64,000 nt of DNA, taken from Candidatus Bathyarchaeota archaeon (GTDB taxonomy: Archaea > Thermoproteota > Bathyarchaeia > Bathyarchaeales > Bathycorpusculaceae). Position numbers and translations under genes: made by a program. The notes under the pieces are model-generated. The model ran no database searches and was not told the origin of the DNA. It saw nothing but the letters and a program-made list of their open reading frames with translations. The DNA lies in NCBI GenBank assembly GCA_026014745.1, contig JAOZHS010000002.1:682001-746000 (forward strand). Reading direction: 5' to 3'. Shown piece by piece: positions 42,950 through 51,954 of this stretch; the stretch's first letter is position 1; every line of letters starts with the position of its first letter.

Positions 42950-44362
42950 CTACTTTGAGGGGTTTGTGACTTTCATGATTATGGCACGGCGGAAATGCGC
43001 CAGAATCAGTCGTGTTGCGCCTAGTCCCCACATTTTGCCTTTTTTGAACATGCCAAGGGCGCTGATGAAGTAGGCGGGGCTTAGGTAGAAGCTTTGGAAG
43101 GCTTGTTCTCGGATTTGACTTAATTCAGCCATGGTCATGTTGGGGATTTCAAAGGTGGGTGTGGCGGTGTCGTATTTGTCGAAGTCGAACACTCTGAGGG
43201 TGCCGTTAGCTTTGACTTCATCGTAGAGCGGCGTACCCGGATAGGGGGTGGCGATGTAGAAGCCGACGTCGTTGGGGTTGAGTTCTTTGACGAATCGGAT
43301 GGTTTCCCAGACGCTTTCTTTGGTTTCGCCGGGGAAGCCCAAGATGACGCCAGCAACCGTCATGAGCCCTGCTTCTTTAGCCCACTTAAAGGCGCGACGG
43401 GTTTGGTTTAGGTTGAAGCCTTTGCCCATGCTGGTCAGCAACTTTTTGGAGCCTGACTCGACGCCATACCAGACAGCGATGCAGCCAGCTTCACGCATCT
43501 TAAAAAGAAGCTCTCTGCTGACCATGTCAACTCGGGTTTCACAGTCCCATTTGATTTTGAGGCCACGCCGATGGATTTCGTTACAGATTTCCATAGTGCG
43601 GTTTTGGTCTACGGTGAAGGCGTCGTCGTAGAAGGTGAATTGGTTAGCGTGATAGTTTTTGTGGAGATACTCAATTTCGTCCACGACGTTTTTGGGGGAA
43701 CGCATACGGTAACGTCTGCCGAACATGCGGACGGTTGTGCAGAAGTTGCACCAGAACGTGCAGCCGCGGCTACCTAAGATGGGGTAGGGTATGGTGCCGT
43801 ATTTTCGGATTTCTCCGAGTTTTTCCCAAAGATGTAACGCGGGAAAGGGAAGGCTGTCGAGATTTTCAAGTGGGGGTCGGTCTGGGTTTCTGACGATTTT
43901 GCCGTCTTTTCTGCAGGTGGTGCCGACAATGTCGGTGTAGGCTTGTCCTTTTTCGATGCGGTCGGCAAGTTCAACGATGGTTAGTTCGCCTTCGTTGCGT
44001 ATGGCGATGTCTAAGTAGGGTGCTTCTTGGAGCCCTTGGTTATCCCAAAATGTAATGTGAGGACCACCCATAGCGGTGACGCAGTTGGGGTAGACTTCTT
44101 TGGCGGTTTTTAGGATTTTTAACGCCGATTTATAGGTCAAGGTGGTGCAGGTTACGCCGATGATGTCGGAGTGGGTTTTGGTGAGCGTCTCTTTTAGTTG
44201 CTCGTAGTTGACGTGTTGGGCTTGGCAGTCGATGACTTTGACTTCGTAGTGGTTTTTGGTGAGAACCGCGCCTAAATAGCCGATGCCTAACGGCATAAAC
44301 GCTGGATGCGAATGGGCGCCAGCCGGGTAAGGTGGATTGATAAGGGTGATGCGAGTTTTCAT
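42950..44362 (-). CDS. B12-binding radical SAM protein, copy 2
   Basis: About 470 residues, same architecture as copy 1: MPLGIGYLGAVL, IIGVTCTTLTYKSA and AMGGPHITFW in the B12 domain, CTFWCNFC (C201, C205, C208) in the radical SAM barrel, and WYGVESGSKKL. The C-terminal tail is basic and aromatic. An SD-like GGGGAAG precedes the ATG. A perfect palindrome at 44441-44455 lies upstream. The two copies differ enough to act on separate steps. Confidence 0.88.
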   Translation of the reverse strand: MKTRITLINPPYPAGAHSHPAFMPLGIGYLGAVLTKNHYEVKVIDCQAQHVNYEQLKETLTKTHSDIIGVTCTTLTYKSALKILKTAKEVYPNCVTAMGGPHITFWDNQGLQEAPYLDIAIRNEGELTIVELADRIEKGQAYTDIVGTTCRKDGKIVRNPDRPPLENLDSLPFPALHLWEKLGEIRKYGTIPYPILGSRGCTFWCNFCTTVRMFGRRYRMRSPKNVVDEIEYLHKNYHANQFTFYDDAFTVDQNRTMEICNEIHRRGLKIKWDCETRVDMVSRELLFKMREAGCIAVWYGVESGSKKLLTSMGKGFNLNQTRRAFKWAKEAGLMTVAGVILGFPGETKESVWETIRFVKELNPNDVGFYIATPYPGTPLYDEVKANGTLRVFDFDKYDTATPTFEIPNMTMAELSQIREQAFQSFYLSPAYFISALGMFKKGKMWGLGATRLILAHFRRAIIMKVTNPSK

Positions 44363-44440
44363 GTTCTTCCCCGAAGCATGTAGAGACTATGTCTTGGGTA
44401 TTATTTAGTTTACTCAAAAAAACTGGTTTTTCACAAGACA

Positions 44441-44455
44441 CCCCATAATGGGGTA
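44441..44455. promoter_or_regulatory. Perfect palindrome ahead of the radical SAM pair
   Basis: ACCCCAT-A-ATGGGGT, 7-bp arms with a single central base, lies between the Dph6-like gene end (44472) and the radical SAM start (44362). It could be a hairpin ending the Dph6-like transcript or an operator for the radical SAM pair. Confidence 0.4.
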
Positions 44456-44471
44456 AACCAAAAAAGGTATG

Positions 44472-45179
44472 TTATTTGGATGCCTGCTTGGGCACCAAAG
44501 AGCATTCTTTGATTTCCATATACTGCCAGTGCCGCTTCCAATTCTTGGCTTTTTCCTTCTTTTTCTTAACCTTAAACTTGCCAATCACAATGTTCTCTTT
44601 GAAAAGCGGCGCCTCCACGACGGTGCTGTGGTAGCCTTGTCCGTCTTCGCTTGCTACGTCGATGTCTTTTTCGTCGGCTAATGCTTTGAGTTCCTTGATG
44701 GATTCGGGGTCAAGTTTTTTGCCTAGCCACTCGTCGCCGAAAAAGTCGGTGTTTATGCAGTTAAGCACTGGACGCAGACCCATGTTGACGACTTCTTTTA
44801 AGACGTCGTAGGTGTCGCCTGAGTTAGGCATCAGAAACGCGAGTCCCAACTGTTTAGCCATGCTTTCGTAGTAGCTGGAATGAACCAATGCGCATCCTGC
44901 CCCCGCTATGTCGCCTGTAACTATGCCTTCGATGCCTTGTTGTTCTTTGAGTTTGGTGAGTGCGCCAAGGATGTCTTCGTAGGGTTTTTTGATGCGGACA
45001 ACTCGGAGCGGTATGCCTAATGTTTTGGATTGAAGCTCCATAATGGGGAAGCTGTGGAAAACGTAGGGACGCTGGTACTCAAAGCTGAGTAGACAGACAA
45101 CTTGGTGACCTTGCGCGATGACTTTGTGCAGAGCTAGGCAGCATTCTTTGCCGCCGCTCCAGTGGACGACAACTTTCAT
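44472..45179 (-). CDS. Second Dph6-like ATP pyrophosphatase
   Basis: About 235 residues, a paralogue of 40455-41198 starting with the same MKVVVHWSGG. The PP-loop reads SGGKEC (Asp changed to Glu), and the family end motif is weakened to GQGYHSTVVEAPLF. VTGDIAGAGCALVHSSYYES differs in the acceptor region. It is probably an ATP-dependent amidating or thiolating enzyme for another substrate; which one is unknown. It lies upstream of the radical SAM pair on the same strand. Confidence 0.78.
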   Translation of the reverse strand: MKVVVHWSGGKECCLALHKVIAQGHQVVCLLSFEYQRPYVFHSFPIMELQSKTLGIPLRVVRIKKPYEDILGALTKLKEQQGIEGIVTGDIAGAGCALVHSSYYESMAKQLGLAFLMPNSGDTYDVLKEVVNMGLRPVLNCINTDFFGDEWLGKKLDPESIKELKALADEKDIDVASEDGQGYHSTVVEAPLFKENIVIGKFKVKKKKEKAKNWKRHWQYMEIKECSLVPKQASK

Positions 45180-45250
45180 TTCTGGTTCTCCCGCTGGGAA
45201 TGGCGCTTGGAAGGGCTATAAAGTTTACCATAAAACAACGCCGAGGCGGC

Positions 45251-46078
45251 TTACTTTTTTGCCACCCAATAGCTCAGCTCAGGCTTACAGACCAGCCGAT
45301 AGAAGAGCCCCAGTGGGTTAGGAATCCAAGTGCTGTGCTCAAAGTAGTCAGTGCGTTTTTGGTACTGGAATTTTTTGTGTCTAAAGATGGCTTCAAGGCG
45401 TTGGTGGTCGAGGGAGTGGTCTTTTTTGTGCCAGTAGTCTGAGAGGGTGTAGTCGATGTGGGGGATTTTTACGCCCTCAAGCTGGAAGTAGAGGATGTTT
45501 AGGATGGGGCTGGAGTGGTAGTAGAGTCCTTTTATGATGTTGGCAAGCATGCTGCGCTCAGGCTTCCAATAATAGGGGGATGCTTCGTGGTCAATGTAGA
45601 TTACGCCGCCCCGCTTGAGAAACACCAAAACAGTTTCCACCGCGCCCAAGTAGTCGGGTAAGTGATGGAGCACTGAGTAAAACGTGACTATGTCAAATTT
45701 GCCTGCCTCAAAAGAGAGCTTCTCTATGGGTGAGTTGATGACGGTTAGTTTGCCCGCTTGAAGATAACTTTGGTACTTGCGACGCAGTATGACGCACATC
45801 TCCGCGGAGATGTCCACGGCGGTTACGCTGTAACCCATCGCCAACATTCTGCCCGTGAGGTTGCCTGTGCCAGCGCCGATGTCTAGCGCTGTTTTGTGGT
45901 TGTCGGTGACGAGTCCGTCGAGGGTTCGCAGGATTTGGGCGATGCGGCGTTGTTCTTGTTTGCCGTAGACTTCGGGGTGGATGAATTCGTAGTATTGGGC
46001 TTCTTTTTTGTGCACTGCTATGTTGGCTTCGTAGATTTTTTGTTTAAAGGCTTCGTCAGTTGACAACGAGTTTGTCAC
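45251..46078 (-). CDS. Class I SAM-dependent methyltransferase
   Basis: About 275 residues: motif I ALDIGAGTGNLTGRM near residue 64, VTAVDISAEMC as motif II and FDIVTFYSVLHHLPD near 128. The C-terminal half is aromatic and basic with no recognised domain. GTG start at 46078 next to AGAGGA. The acceptor is unknown; it may form a transcript with the Dph6-like gene downstream (about 70 bp). Confidence 0.85.
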   Translation of the reverse strand: MTNSLSTDEAFKQKIYEANIAVHKKEAQYYEFIHPEVYGKQEQRRIAQILRTLDGLVTDNHKTALDIGAGTGNLTGRMLAMGYSVTAVDISAEMCVILRRKYQSYLQAGKLTVINSPIEKLSFEAGKFDIVTFYSVLHHLPDYLGAVETVLVFLKRGGVIYIDHEASPYYWKPERSMLANIIKGLYYHSSPILNILYFQLEGVKIPHIDYTLSDYWHKKDHSLDHQRLEAIFRHKKFQYQKRTDYFEHSTWIPNPLGLFYRLVCKPELSYWVAKK

Positions 46079-46149
46079 TCCTCTTTGAGGTTGGTTTGAT
46101 AGAGGGGCTTCTGGAATTTATATAATTTGAAACCATAAGCGCAAATGGC

Positions 46150-47235
46150 TTATACAGGGATGAACCAGAACCGCACCACAAACATCACCAACACACACAA
46201 CAGCCCCCAGAGCACAATGGTTACATCGCGAATCCGCAATGCCCCCAAAATCGTGTCGCCATTGAGCGGTTTCTCGGCGTCTCCAAGGACATATTGCCCT
46301 GGCTTTTCAAGTTGCACATGAAGTGCGCCTGCAACAGCTGCCATAGGCCAACCGTGATTGCGGCTAGGAGTTAGTTTATGGTCTCGTTTGGCGATGCGCC
46401 ACGCATTCTTAGCATCCATCCCCAAGATTGCTGCGGCAACAATCATCAAGAGTGCAGTGAGTCGTGTGGGGATGAAGTTGACGAAGTTGTCGAGGTTGGC
46501 GCTAAACCAGCCTATGTTGATGTTTTCTTTGTCTTTGAAGCCCACCATGCCGTCAAGCGTGTTAATCGCGCGGAATGCAACGGCGCCTGTGACTCCGAAG
46601 AGCGCAAAGGACATCATGGGGGAGAGTTTGAAGTCGATTAGGTTTTCTGACATGGATTCGATGACTGCGCTGCTGATTTGGGCTCCGTTTAGGGTGCGGC
46701 TGTCGCGTCGGCTGAAGTGGCTGTATTTCTTTGCTTCGTCGAGGTCGTTGGCGTCTATGGCTTTGGCGGCGGCTTTTGCCCAATCCGTTTCCAGCTTGAT
46801 GCATAGCGTCATTTTTAGCAGGATGATGCCGATTACGGCGTAAAGAAGCAGGCTTACAATGGTGCTTGGGATGTAGGTGAGGATTAGCCAAAGCCCAAAA
46901 AACGTTGGGACCGCAAAGGCGGCGATGACTGTTAAGCCAAGCAGTAAGCCGAGGAATTTTTCGGTTTTGGGGTTGGGATTTTTGAAGGCGGGCTTGATTT
47001 TTGCTGTGAAGTTGCCCATAAGCACAGTTGGGTGGAGTTTGAAGGCGAGGCGGTCAGGATAGTTGGGTGAGGGGTCACCAATAACCATGGCTAATGCGAC
47101 TGCCAAAACCAGCATCACGAAGGCAACTACGAAACTTAACAGGTCAAACAGCAAAGGTAACCCAAACACTGCTTTGCACACTACTTCGAGTAGAGCCCTA
47201 ATATCAATTACGGTTAGAAAACTAAAGCAAAACAA
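46150..47235 (-). CDS. cbiB: Adenosylcobinamide-phosphate synthase CbiB
   Basis: About 361 residues as listed; homologues start near LVLAVALAMVIGDP (residue 42 on), so the true start may be the ATG at 47115. Typical motifs are GDPSPNYP, HPTVLMG, SRRDSRTLNGAQISSAVIESMSENLIDFKLSPM and NHGWPMAAVAGAL. It joins adenosylcobyric acid with an aminopropanol moiety in the membrane. With CobD-like, CobY and CobS genes at 53-59 kb it covers the late cobalamin pathway. Confidence 0.93.
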   Translation of the reverse strand: MFCFSFLTVIDIRALLEVVCKAVFGLPLLFDLLSFVVAFVMLVLAVALAMVIGDPSPNYPDRLAFKLHPTVLMGNFTAKIKPAFKNPNPKTEKFLGLLLGLTVIAAFAVPTFFGLWLILTYIPSTIVSLLLYAVIGIILLKMTLCIKLETDWAKAAAKAIDANDLDEAKKYSHFSRRDSRTLNGAQISSAVIESMSENLIDFKLSPMMSFALFGVTGAVAFRAINTLDGMVGFKDKENINIGWFSANLDNFVNFIPTRLTALLMIVAAAILGMDAKNAWRIAKRDHKLTPSRNHGWPMAAVAGALHVQLEKPGQYVLGDAEKPLNGDTILGALRIRDVTIVLWGLLCVLVMFVVRFWFIPV

Positions 47236-47388
47236 ACTGTGGTCTTGAGACTACCCCCCGGTGTAAAGCGGCAAGGGTGTGTCAATGCATAATGCCTCTT
47301 GGATGGTCAAATCTTTGGCTGCGGTTTTAGAGAAATCTTTACATCCACCCCAGACGCAAATACTATCAATCTGCCTGGAGAAGAACCG

Positions 47389-48816
47389 ATGAGCATCCTT
47401 AGCCACGACACATTCTGGAACGGCATCGTTTCAATGCCGATGACCAAAAAGATGCTTCAGCTCTCGCTTAGGAAGTGTCCTGTATGTGGCAGAACCGTGT
47501 TGGAAGCTGCATTGGATGATTACGGCGGCAAAACAGACAAAAACTGCAGCAAATGCAGCCATTTCTACTCGCAGATTATCGCCTTCTGGATAGAATTCCT
47601 CCGACGCGCCTTGGGATTTAAACGCGCCAAAGTCGAAAAACTCCTCACCGACCGTTACGCACGCAACGCAGTCATTAACTTAGTGGAATCCTTCGCTTAT
47701 TTCGGCATAAAAAAGCCAATGTCGCTTGTTGCGCCTTTTTTGGTGGTTTGGGATTTCACCCACAAATGTAACCTGCGATGCAAACACTGCTATTCCAACA
47801 GTGGTGAACCTGACGAGGGCGAATTAACCACTCAGCAAGCCCTCAACGTCGTAGACCAACTGGCTGATGCGCATGTTACGGCGTTGGCCTTTAGCGGCGG
47901 CGAACCCATCACCCGCAAAGACTTCTTTGAGGTCGCGCGTTACGCATCCGACCGCGGATTATATGTGTCTCTTGCCTCCAACGGGACGTTGCTAACTAAA
48001 GAGAACGTGCAGAAACTCAAAGAAGCCAAAGTCAACTACATAGACATTAGCATCGACGGAGCAACCGCAAAAACCCATGACGAGTTCCGCGGCGTCCCAG
48101 GCGCCTTTGACCGCGCCATTGCAGGCCTTAAGAACTGCGTCGAAGCAGACATATGCGCATGCATAGCCACCACCGTGGGCAAAAACAACATGGCTGAGCT
48201 ACCTGCCATTATCGATTTGGCGGAGCAATTTGAGGTGGAACGTTTCACTTACTTCAACTTCATTCCTGCCGGACGCGGCAAAGCCCACGTAGACCAAGAC
48301 CTCTCGCCTCAGGAGCGTGAAGAAGTCATGCGTTATTTGCTTAACCGTATGTCGGCTGGCTGTAAAACCACAATTCTTGCCACCGCGCCCCAGCTGGCAC
48401 GCGTCGCCGCGCAATGTCAGGGTCCGTCTGGCACAGGCGAAGTCACCATGGCGCTTGCACACATGCAGACCGTCAAAGTCACCAAGAAGGCTGTTCCGCT
48501 GGGCGAGTTTATTGGCGGATGCGGCGCGGGTAGACTCTACTGCGCAATCTCTCCGCAGGGAGATGTGCGTCCCTGCGTGTTTCTGCCCGAAAACGTGGGC
48601 AACCTAAAAACCCGCACATTCAAAGACATCTGGCTCAACGCGCCCCTCTTTAACGCGTTCCGTAACCGCGCTAACCTCAAAGGTTCCTGCAGCGTATGCG
48701 ATTACAAATATATCTGCGGAGGCTGCCGAGCCCGATCCGCCGCCTATCATGACGGCGACACGCTTCGGGGCGACCCTGGCTGCCTAAATGGAGTGAAAAT
48801 AGCCAATGGCGCCTAA
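47389..48816 (+). CDS. Radical SAM/SPASM protein
   Basis: About 475 residues. An N-terminal region with C30, C33, C53, C56 may hold zinc or an extra cluster, then the radical SAM motif CNLRCKHC (C127, C131, C134), the GGEP motif and a C-terminal SPASM set ending CSVCDYKYICGGC. It resembles the AhbC/AhbD and peptide-maturase branches; the substrate is unknown. The ATG at 47389 follows CTGGAG; the frame is open back to 47299. It overlaps the DUF362 gene by 11 bp, a tight pair. An archaeal haem role is possible but other haem genes are absent here. Confidence 0.85.
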   Translation: MSILSHDTFWNGIVSMPMTKKMLQLSLRKCPVCGRTVLEAALDDYGGKTDKNCSKCSHFYSQIIAFWIEFLRRALGFKRAKVEKLLTDRYARNAVINLVESFAYFGIKKPMSLVAPFLVVWDFTHKCNLRCKHCYSNSGEPDEGELTTQQALNVVDQLADAHVTALAFSGGEPITRKDFFEVARYASDRGLYVSLASNGTLLTKENVQKLKEAKVNYIDISIDGATAKTHDEFRGVPGAFDRAIAGLKNCVEADICACIATTVGKNNMAELPAIIDLAEQFEVERFTYFNFIPAGRGKAHVDQDLSPQEREEVMRYLLNRMSAGCKTTILATAPQLARVAAQCQGPSGTGEVTMALAHMQTVKVTKKAVPLGEFIGGCGAGRLYCAISPQGDVRPCVFLPENVGNLKTRTFKDIWLNAPLFNAFRNRANLKGSCSVCDYKYICGGCRARSAAYHDGDTLRGDPGCLNGVKIANGA

Positions 48817-49765
48817 ACCCCCCACAGTAAAGATATATCGTGCAGGCGAAGACGTAAGTGACATAATCAAAGAAGCCGTCGCAAACGCTAATCTCCGAGG
48901 CAAAAAACGTGTTTTCATCAAGCCCAATCTTAGCCACCCCGAATACTTGCCTGGCGTCGTCACAAGCCCCACGGTTATGGCGCAGGTGGTGGGTTTGTTG
49001 CGTGACGGAAACAGCGAAGTTATTGTCGGCGAATCTAACGGGTTCAATTATCCCTGTTGGACCGCCTTCGACAAGACAGGCATGCAGAAAGCAGTGGAAT
49101 CCGCTGGCGGTACCGCAGTTAACCTCTCAGAAGGCGAAGTGGTGGAAGTCAAGTTCCCCGACGGTTGCCCGCTTAAACGGCTATTTTTGCCCAAAGTCAT
49201 CCTCGACGCGGACGCCGTGGTGGATTTGCCGCTGATGAAAACCCACGAGTTCATGGCGTACAGCGGTGCCATCAAAAATCTGTTCGGTTGTGTGCCCAGC
49301 AACAAACGCATCTACCTCCATCCCTATCTGCCCGAGGTGTTCTATCGTCTCTACACCCTGTTTAAGCCGCAACTCACCATCATGGATGCACGCACAGGGA
49401 TTGAGGGTAATGGACCCACCAAGGGCAAACCCGTCAAGATGGATTTGATGCTCACATCGACGGATGCTTTGGCGCTTGATATTGTTGCCGCACAGGTTAT
49501 GATGCTTAAGTGGAAAGAAACCTATCTGAGCTACCTCGCCAACAAAGTCGCCATGACCGGTTACGACATTAAAGTTGAGGGGTTACCTGTCGAGGCGGTT
49601 GCACATCGGTTTGAGCCCCCACGAATCGACCTCCCCGTAAAAGCCCAAATCTTCATCTACCAACACGAGTTCCTAACGAAATTTTTCTTCTGCTCGCTAG
49701 ACATCGTGAAGCTGTTCCAGAAAGTCACCAAAACCTACCGCGGCGAAAGCACCCAAGTCGGTTAG
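48806..49765 (+). CDS. DUF362-domain protein
   Basis: About 319 residues. FIKPNLSHPEYLPGVVTSP near residue 37, VVDLPLMKTHEFMAYSGAIKNLFGCVP near 138 and MDARTGIEGNGPTKG near 192 are DUF362 hallmarks (often with a ferredoxin domain, absent here). The family is abundant in anaerobes and its chemistry is unsettled. It is translationally coupled to the radical SAM/SPASM gene, suggesting a shared product. It converges with a GT4 gene by 4 bp. Confidence 0.85.
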   Translation: MAPKPPTVKIYRAGEDVSDIIKEAVANANLRGKKRVFIKPNLSHPEYLPGVVTSPTVMAQVVGLLRDGNSEVIVGESNGFNYPCWTAFDKTGMQKAVESAGGTAVNLSEGEVVEVKFPDGCPLKRLFLPKVILDADAVVDLPLMKTHEFMAYSGAIKNLFGCVPSNKRIYLHPYLPEVFYRLYTLFKPQLTIMDARTGIEGNGPTKGKPVKMDLMLTSTDALALDIVAAQVMMLKWKETYLSYLANKVAMTGYDIKVEGLPVEAVAHRFEPPRIDLPVKAQIFIYQHEFLTKFFFCSLDIVKLFQKVTKTYRGESTQVG

Positions 49766-50961
49766 CTGAGCGCTTGGTCGTAGACTTTCATAGCGTCCTT
49801 AACCACTATACGCCAATCCAACTCTCGCACAACAGTTTCCCGCGCTTTAACGCCCATCTCTTTGGCTTCCGCGGGGTTCTCAAGCAACCGTAGAATAGCA
49901 TCAGAAAACTGCCCCGAATGGAAGGGCTTTACCAGCAGCCCGTTTGTGCCTGTTTTGATGGTTTCAGGTATCCCCCCCACAGTGGTTGTCACAACGGGCA
50001 ACCCCGTGGCAAGTGCCTCCAATACCGCAAAGGGATGATGCTCATAGAACGTGCTAAACGCAAAGACGTCAGCGGCTTGATAGAGTTTCGGTAGGTCCTT
50101 GTCTGGGGTGTAGCCTGTAAATATGATGTTGTCTCTAACGCCTAACCGCTCGGCATGAGCGACTAGTTTGTGCATTTCGTCGCTTTGCCCCTTACCTGAA
50201 ATGATGAATTTGGCTCGGGGGAACCGTCGAGTCACTGCGGGCATAGATTCGATTAACGTGAAGAGGCCTTTGCGTGCGTAGAGGCGCCCCACCGAGACGA
50301 TGGCGGGGTCGTCGGGGTTAAAGCCCAACTCCGCTTTGGCTTTTCGTTTGTCGGTTGTGGGTTTGAATTTGTTTATGTTTACGCCATTGTGGATAACTTG
50401 GATTTTGCTTGCGGGGATTTTGTAGTAGTGGGTGAGTTCCCATTTGGTAAAGTGGCTAACGGCGATGATTTTTCGTGCCCGCGCGAGCATGCCTTCTTCG
50501 AAGAACCGCAAAAACCCATTGAAACTGACAAGGAACTTTTCGTTCGCGTTTAGTCTGCTGTAGGGTTCGCCGCGGATGGCTTCTGCTTCACCCTTCCAAG
50601 TGGAATGCACTGTGCAGACGAGGGTGTTGCCAAAGTTGGGGGGCACTGCAAAACTGGGGGTTAACGGCAGTTGGGGATGGGTTATGTCTACGTTGGCGGT
50701 GTCTCGTACGCTTTGGAGTTTGCGGCTGCTTGCCTGCGCGAGCATAAACGATTTCACGATGGGCATTTTGGGGATTTTGAGAAACGACACGTCAAGTTGG
50801 GGGTTAACGTGGACGTCTTGGGCTTGGTTAGCGCCTGTGACGACGTAGATGTTGTAGCCGTTTTTCTGAAGTTGATTGCTTAAGTAGTAGACGTAGCTGC
50901 CAGTGCCGCCGGTTAGGGGCCAGTATTCGGGGGAAATGAAACAGATTTTGCGAGCTGTCAC
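49762..50961 (-). CDS. GT4-family glycosyltransferase
   Basis: About 399 residues, GT-B fold: PEYWPLTGGTGSYVYYLSNQL at the N-terminus, KIQVIHNGVN near 185, VSVGRLYARKGLFTL near 221 and the full E-x7-E motif EHHPFAVLEALATG near 316. It would add a sugar from a nucleotide donor to a lipid- or protein-linked glycan in the cytoplasm. The GTG start overlaps the upstream GT2 stop by 1 bp (TAGTG); three glycosyltransferase genes follow each other on this strand. Confidence 0.9.
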   Translation of the reverse strand: MTARKICFISPEYWPLTGGTGSYVYYLSNQLQKNGYNIYVVTGANQAQDVHVNPQLDVSFLKIPKMPIVKSFMLAQASSRKLQSVRDTANVDITHPQLPLTPSFAVPPNFGNTLVCTVHSTWKGEAEAIRGEPYSRLNANEKFLVSFNGFLRFFEEGMLARARKIIAVSHFTKWELTHYYKIPASKIQVIHNGVNINKFKPTTDKRKAKAELGFNPDDPAIVSVGRLYARKGLFTLIESMPAVTRRFPRAKFIISGKGQSDEMHKLVAHAERLGVRDNIIFTGYTPDKDLPKLYQAADVFAFSTFYEHHPFAVLEALATGLPVVTTTVGGIPETIKTGTNGLLVKPFHSGQFSDAILRLLENPAEAKEMGVKARETVVRELDWRIVVKDAMKVYDQALS

Positions 50962-51950
50962 TAGGTGTTTCTCCTAAATAGGTACTTGACTGTTGTGTCG
51001 ACTGCGCCAACAAACCATGCTATCGACCGCACGAAGTATAGCGCAACAAGGCGCGAAACCACATTTTCGTGAACGGCGCGGGAGATTTTGAGGGCTGAGA
51101 AGCTAAAGTAAAGCAGCATCGCCACCAAAATGGCTGCGGAAACAATCCACAGCAACCTCAAAAGGGGCACTATCCCTAAAATAAAAGACACAACCAACGC
51201 CAAAAGCAAAATCGGCTGAATGTTCATGCCTACATCGGTGATTTCGTCCCCCTGAGCAAGTCGCCCATGCATAAAGTAGAGCCGAAGCGTGTTTTTGCCG
51301 TATTGACGCTGCTGCCGATAATACGCTTTCAAGGTGGGGCGGTTGAAGTGGTAACAGACCGCGCTGGGTTCATAGGCAATTTTGTAGCCTTTTGCGCTAA
51401 TCCGAAAACCAAAATCCGTGTCGTACTGGCTGGGCAGGTTCTCGTTCCAGCCCCCCGCCTCCTCAATCACCGTACGCTTGAGCAGCAGATTCATGGTGGC
51501 TATGCGTCCCGTGTATTTGCCGATGCGGCGGTACCGCATTTTGAGGTCATAGCCTATGCTACGCGCCCACGGGTTGTCGCTGTTCCATGTTTCGATGCTA
51601 CCGCTAACGCCTGCCACCTCGGGTTCGTTTAAGCGTGGGACCAGTTTTTTTAGCCAGTCTGCTTCGACTTTGGCGTCTGAGTCCACGTAACCCAAAATGG
51701 GGTAAGCCGCGATTTTCATGGCGTAATTGTAGGCGGCTGGGCAGTTGAGGCTGATGGAGACGACTTTGATGGGGAACTGCTCAGCGATTTTAACCGTGTC
51801 GTCTTTGCTTTCTCCATCCATAAGGATAACTTCAAAATGGTCTTTGGGGTAATTCTGCGCCAGCACAGCTTCTAAGCATTCTTTGATGGTGTCTTGATTG
51901 TTGTAGGAGGCAACGATAATTGAGACTTTGGGGTAATCAGCTTCCGCCAT
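50961..51950 (-). CDS. Membrane GT2 glycosyltransferase
   Basis: About 329 residues: a GT-A domain (SIIVASYNNQDTIKECLEAVL, LMDGESKDDT, GYVDSDAKVE, then QYDTDFGFRI as the acceptor/catalytic region) and two or three C-terminal membrane helices. It likely extends a polyprenyl-linked glycan. Middle gene of the three-gene set; the gap to the DPM1-like gene upstream is 4 bp. Confidence 0.9.
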   Translation of the reverse strand: MAEADYPKVSIIVASYNNQDTIKECLEAVLAQNYPKDHFEVILMDGESKDDTVKIAEQFPIKVVSISLNCPAAYNYAMKIAAYPILGYVDSDAKVEADWLKKLVPRLNEPEVAGVSGSIETWNSDNPWARSIGYDLKMRYRRIGKYTGRIATMNLLLKRTVIEEAGGWNENLPSQYDTDFGFRISAKGYKIAYEPSAVCYHFNRPTLKAYYRQQRQYGKNTLRLYFMHGRLAQGDEITDVGMNIQPILLLALVVSFILGIVPLLRLLWIVSAAILVAMLLYFSFSALKISRAVHENVVSRLVALYFVRSIAWFVGAVDTTVKYLFRRNT

Positions 51951-51954
51951 ATCG

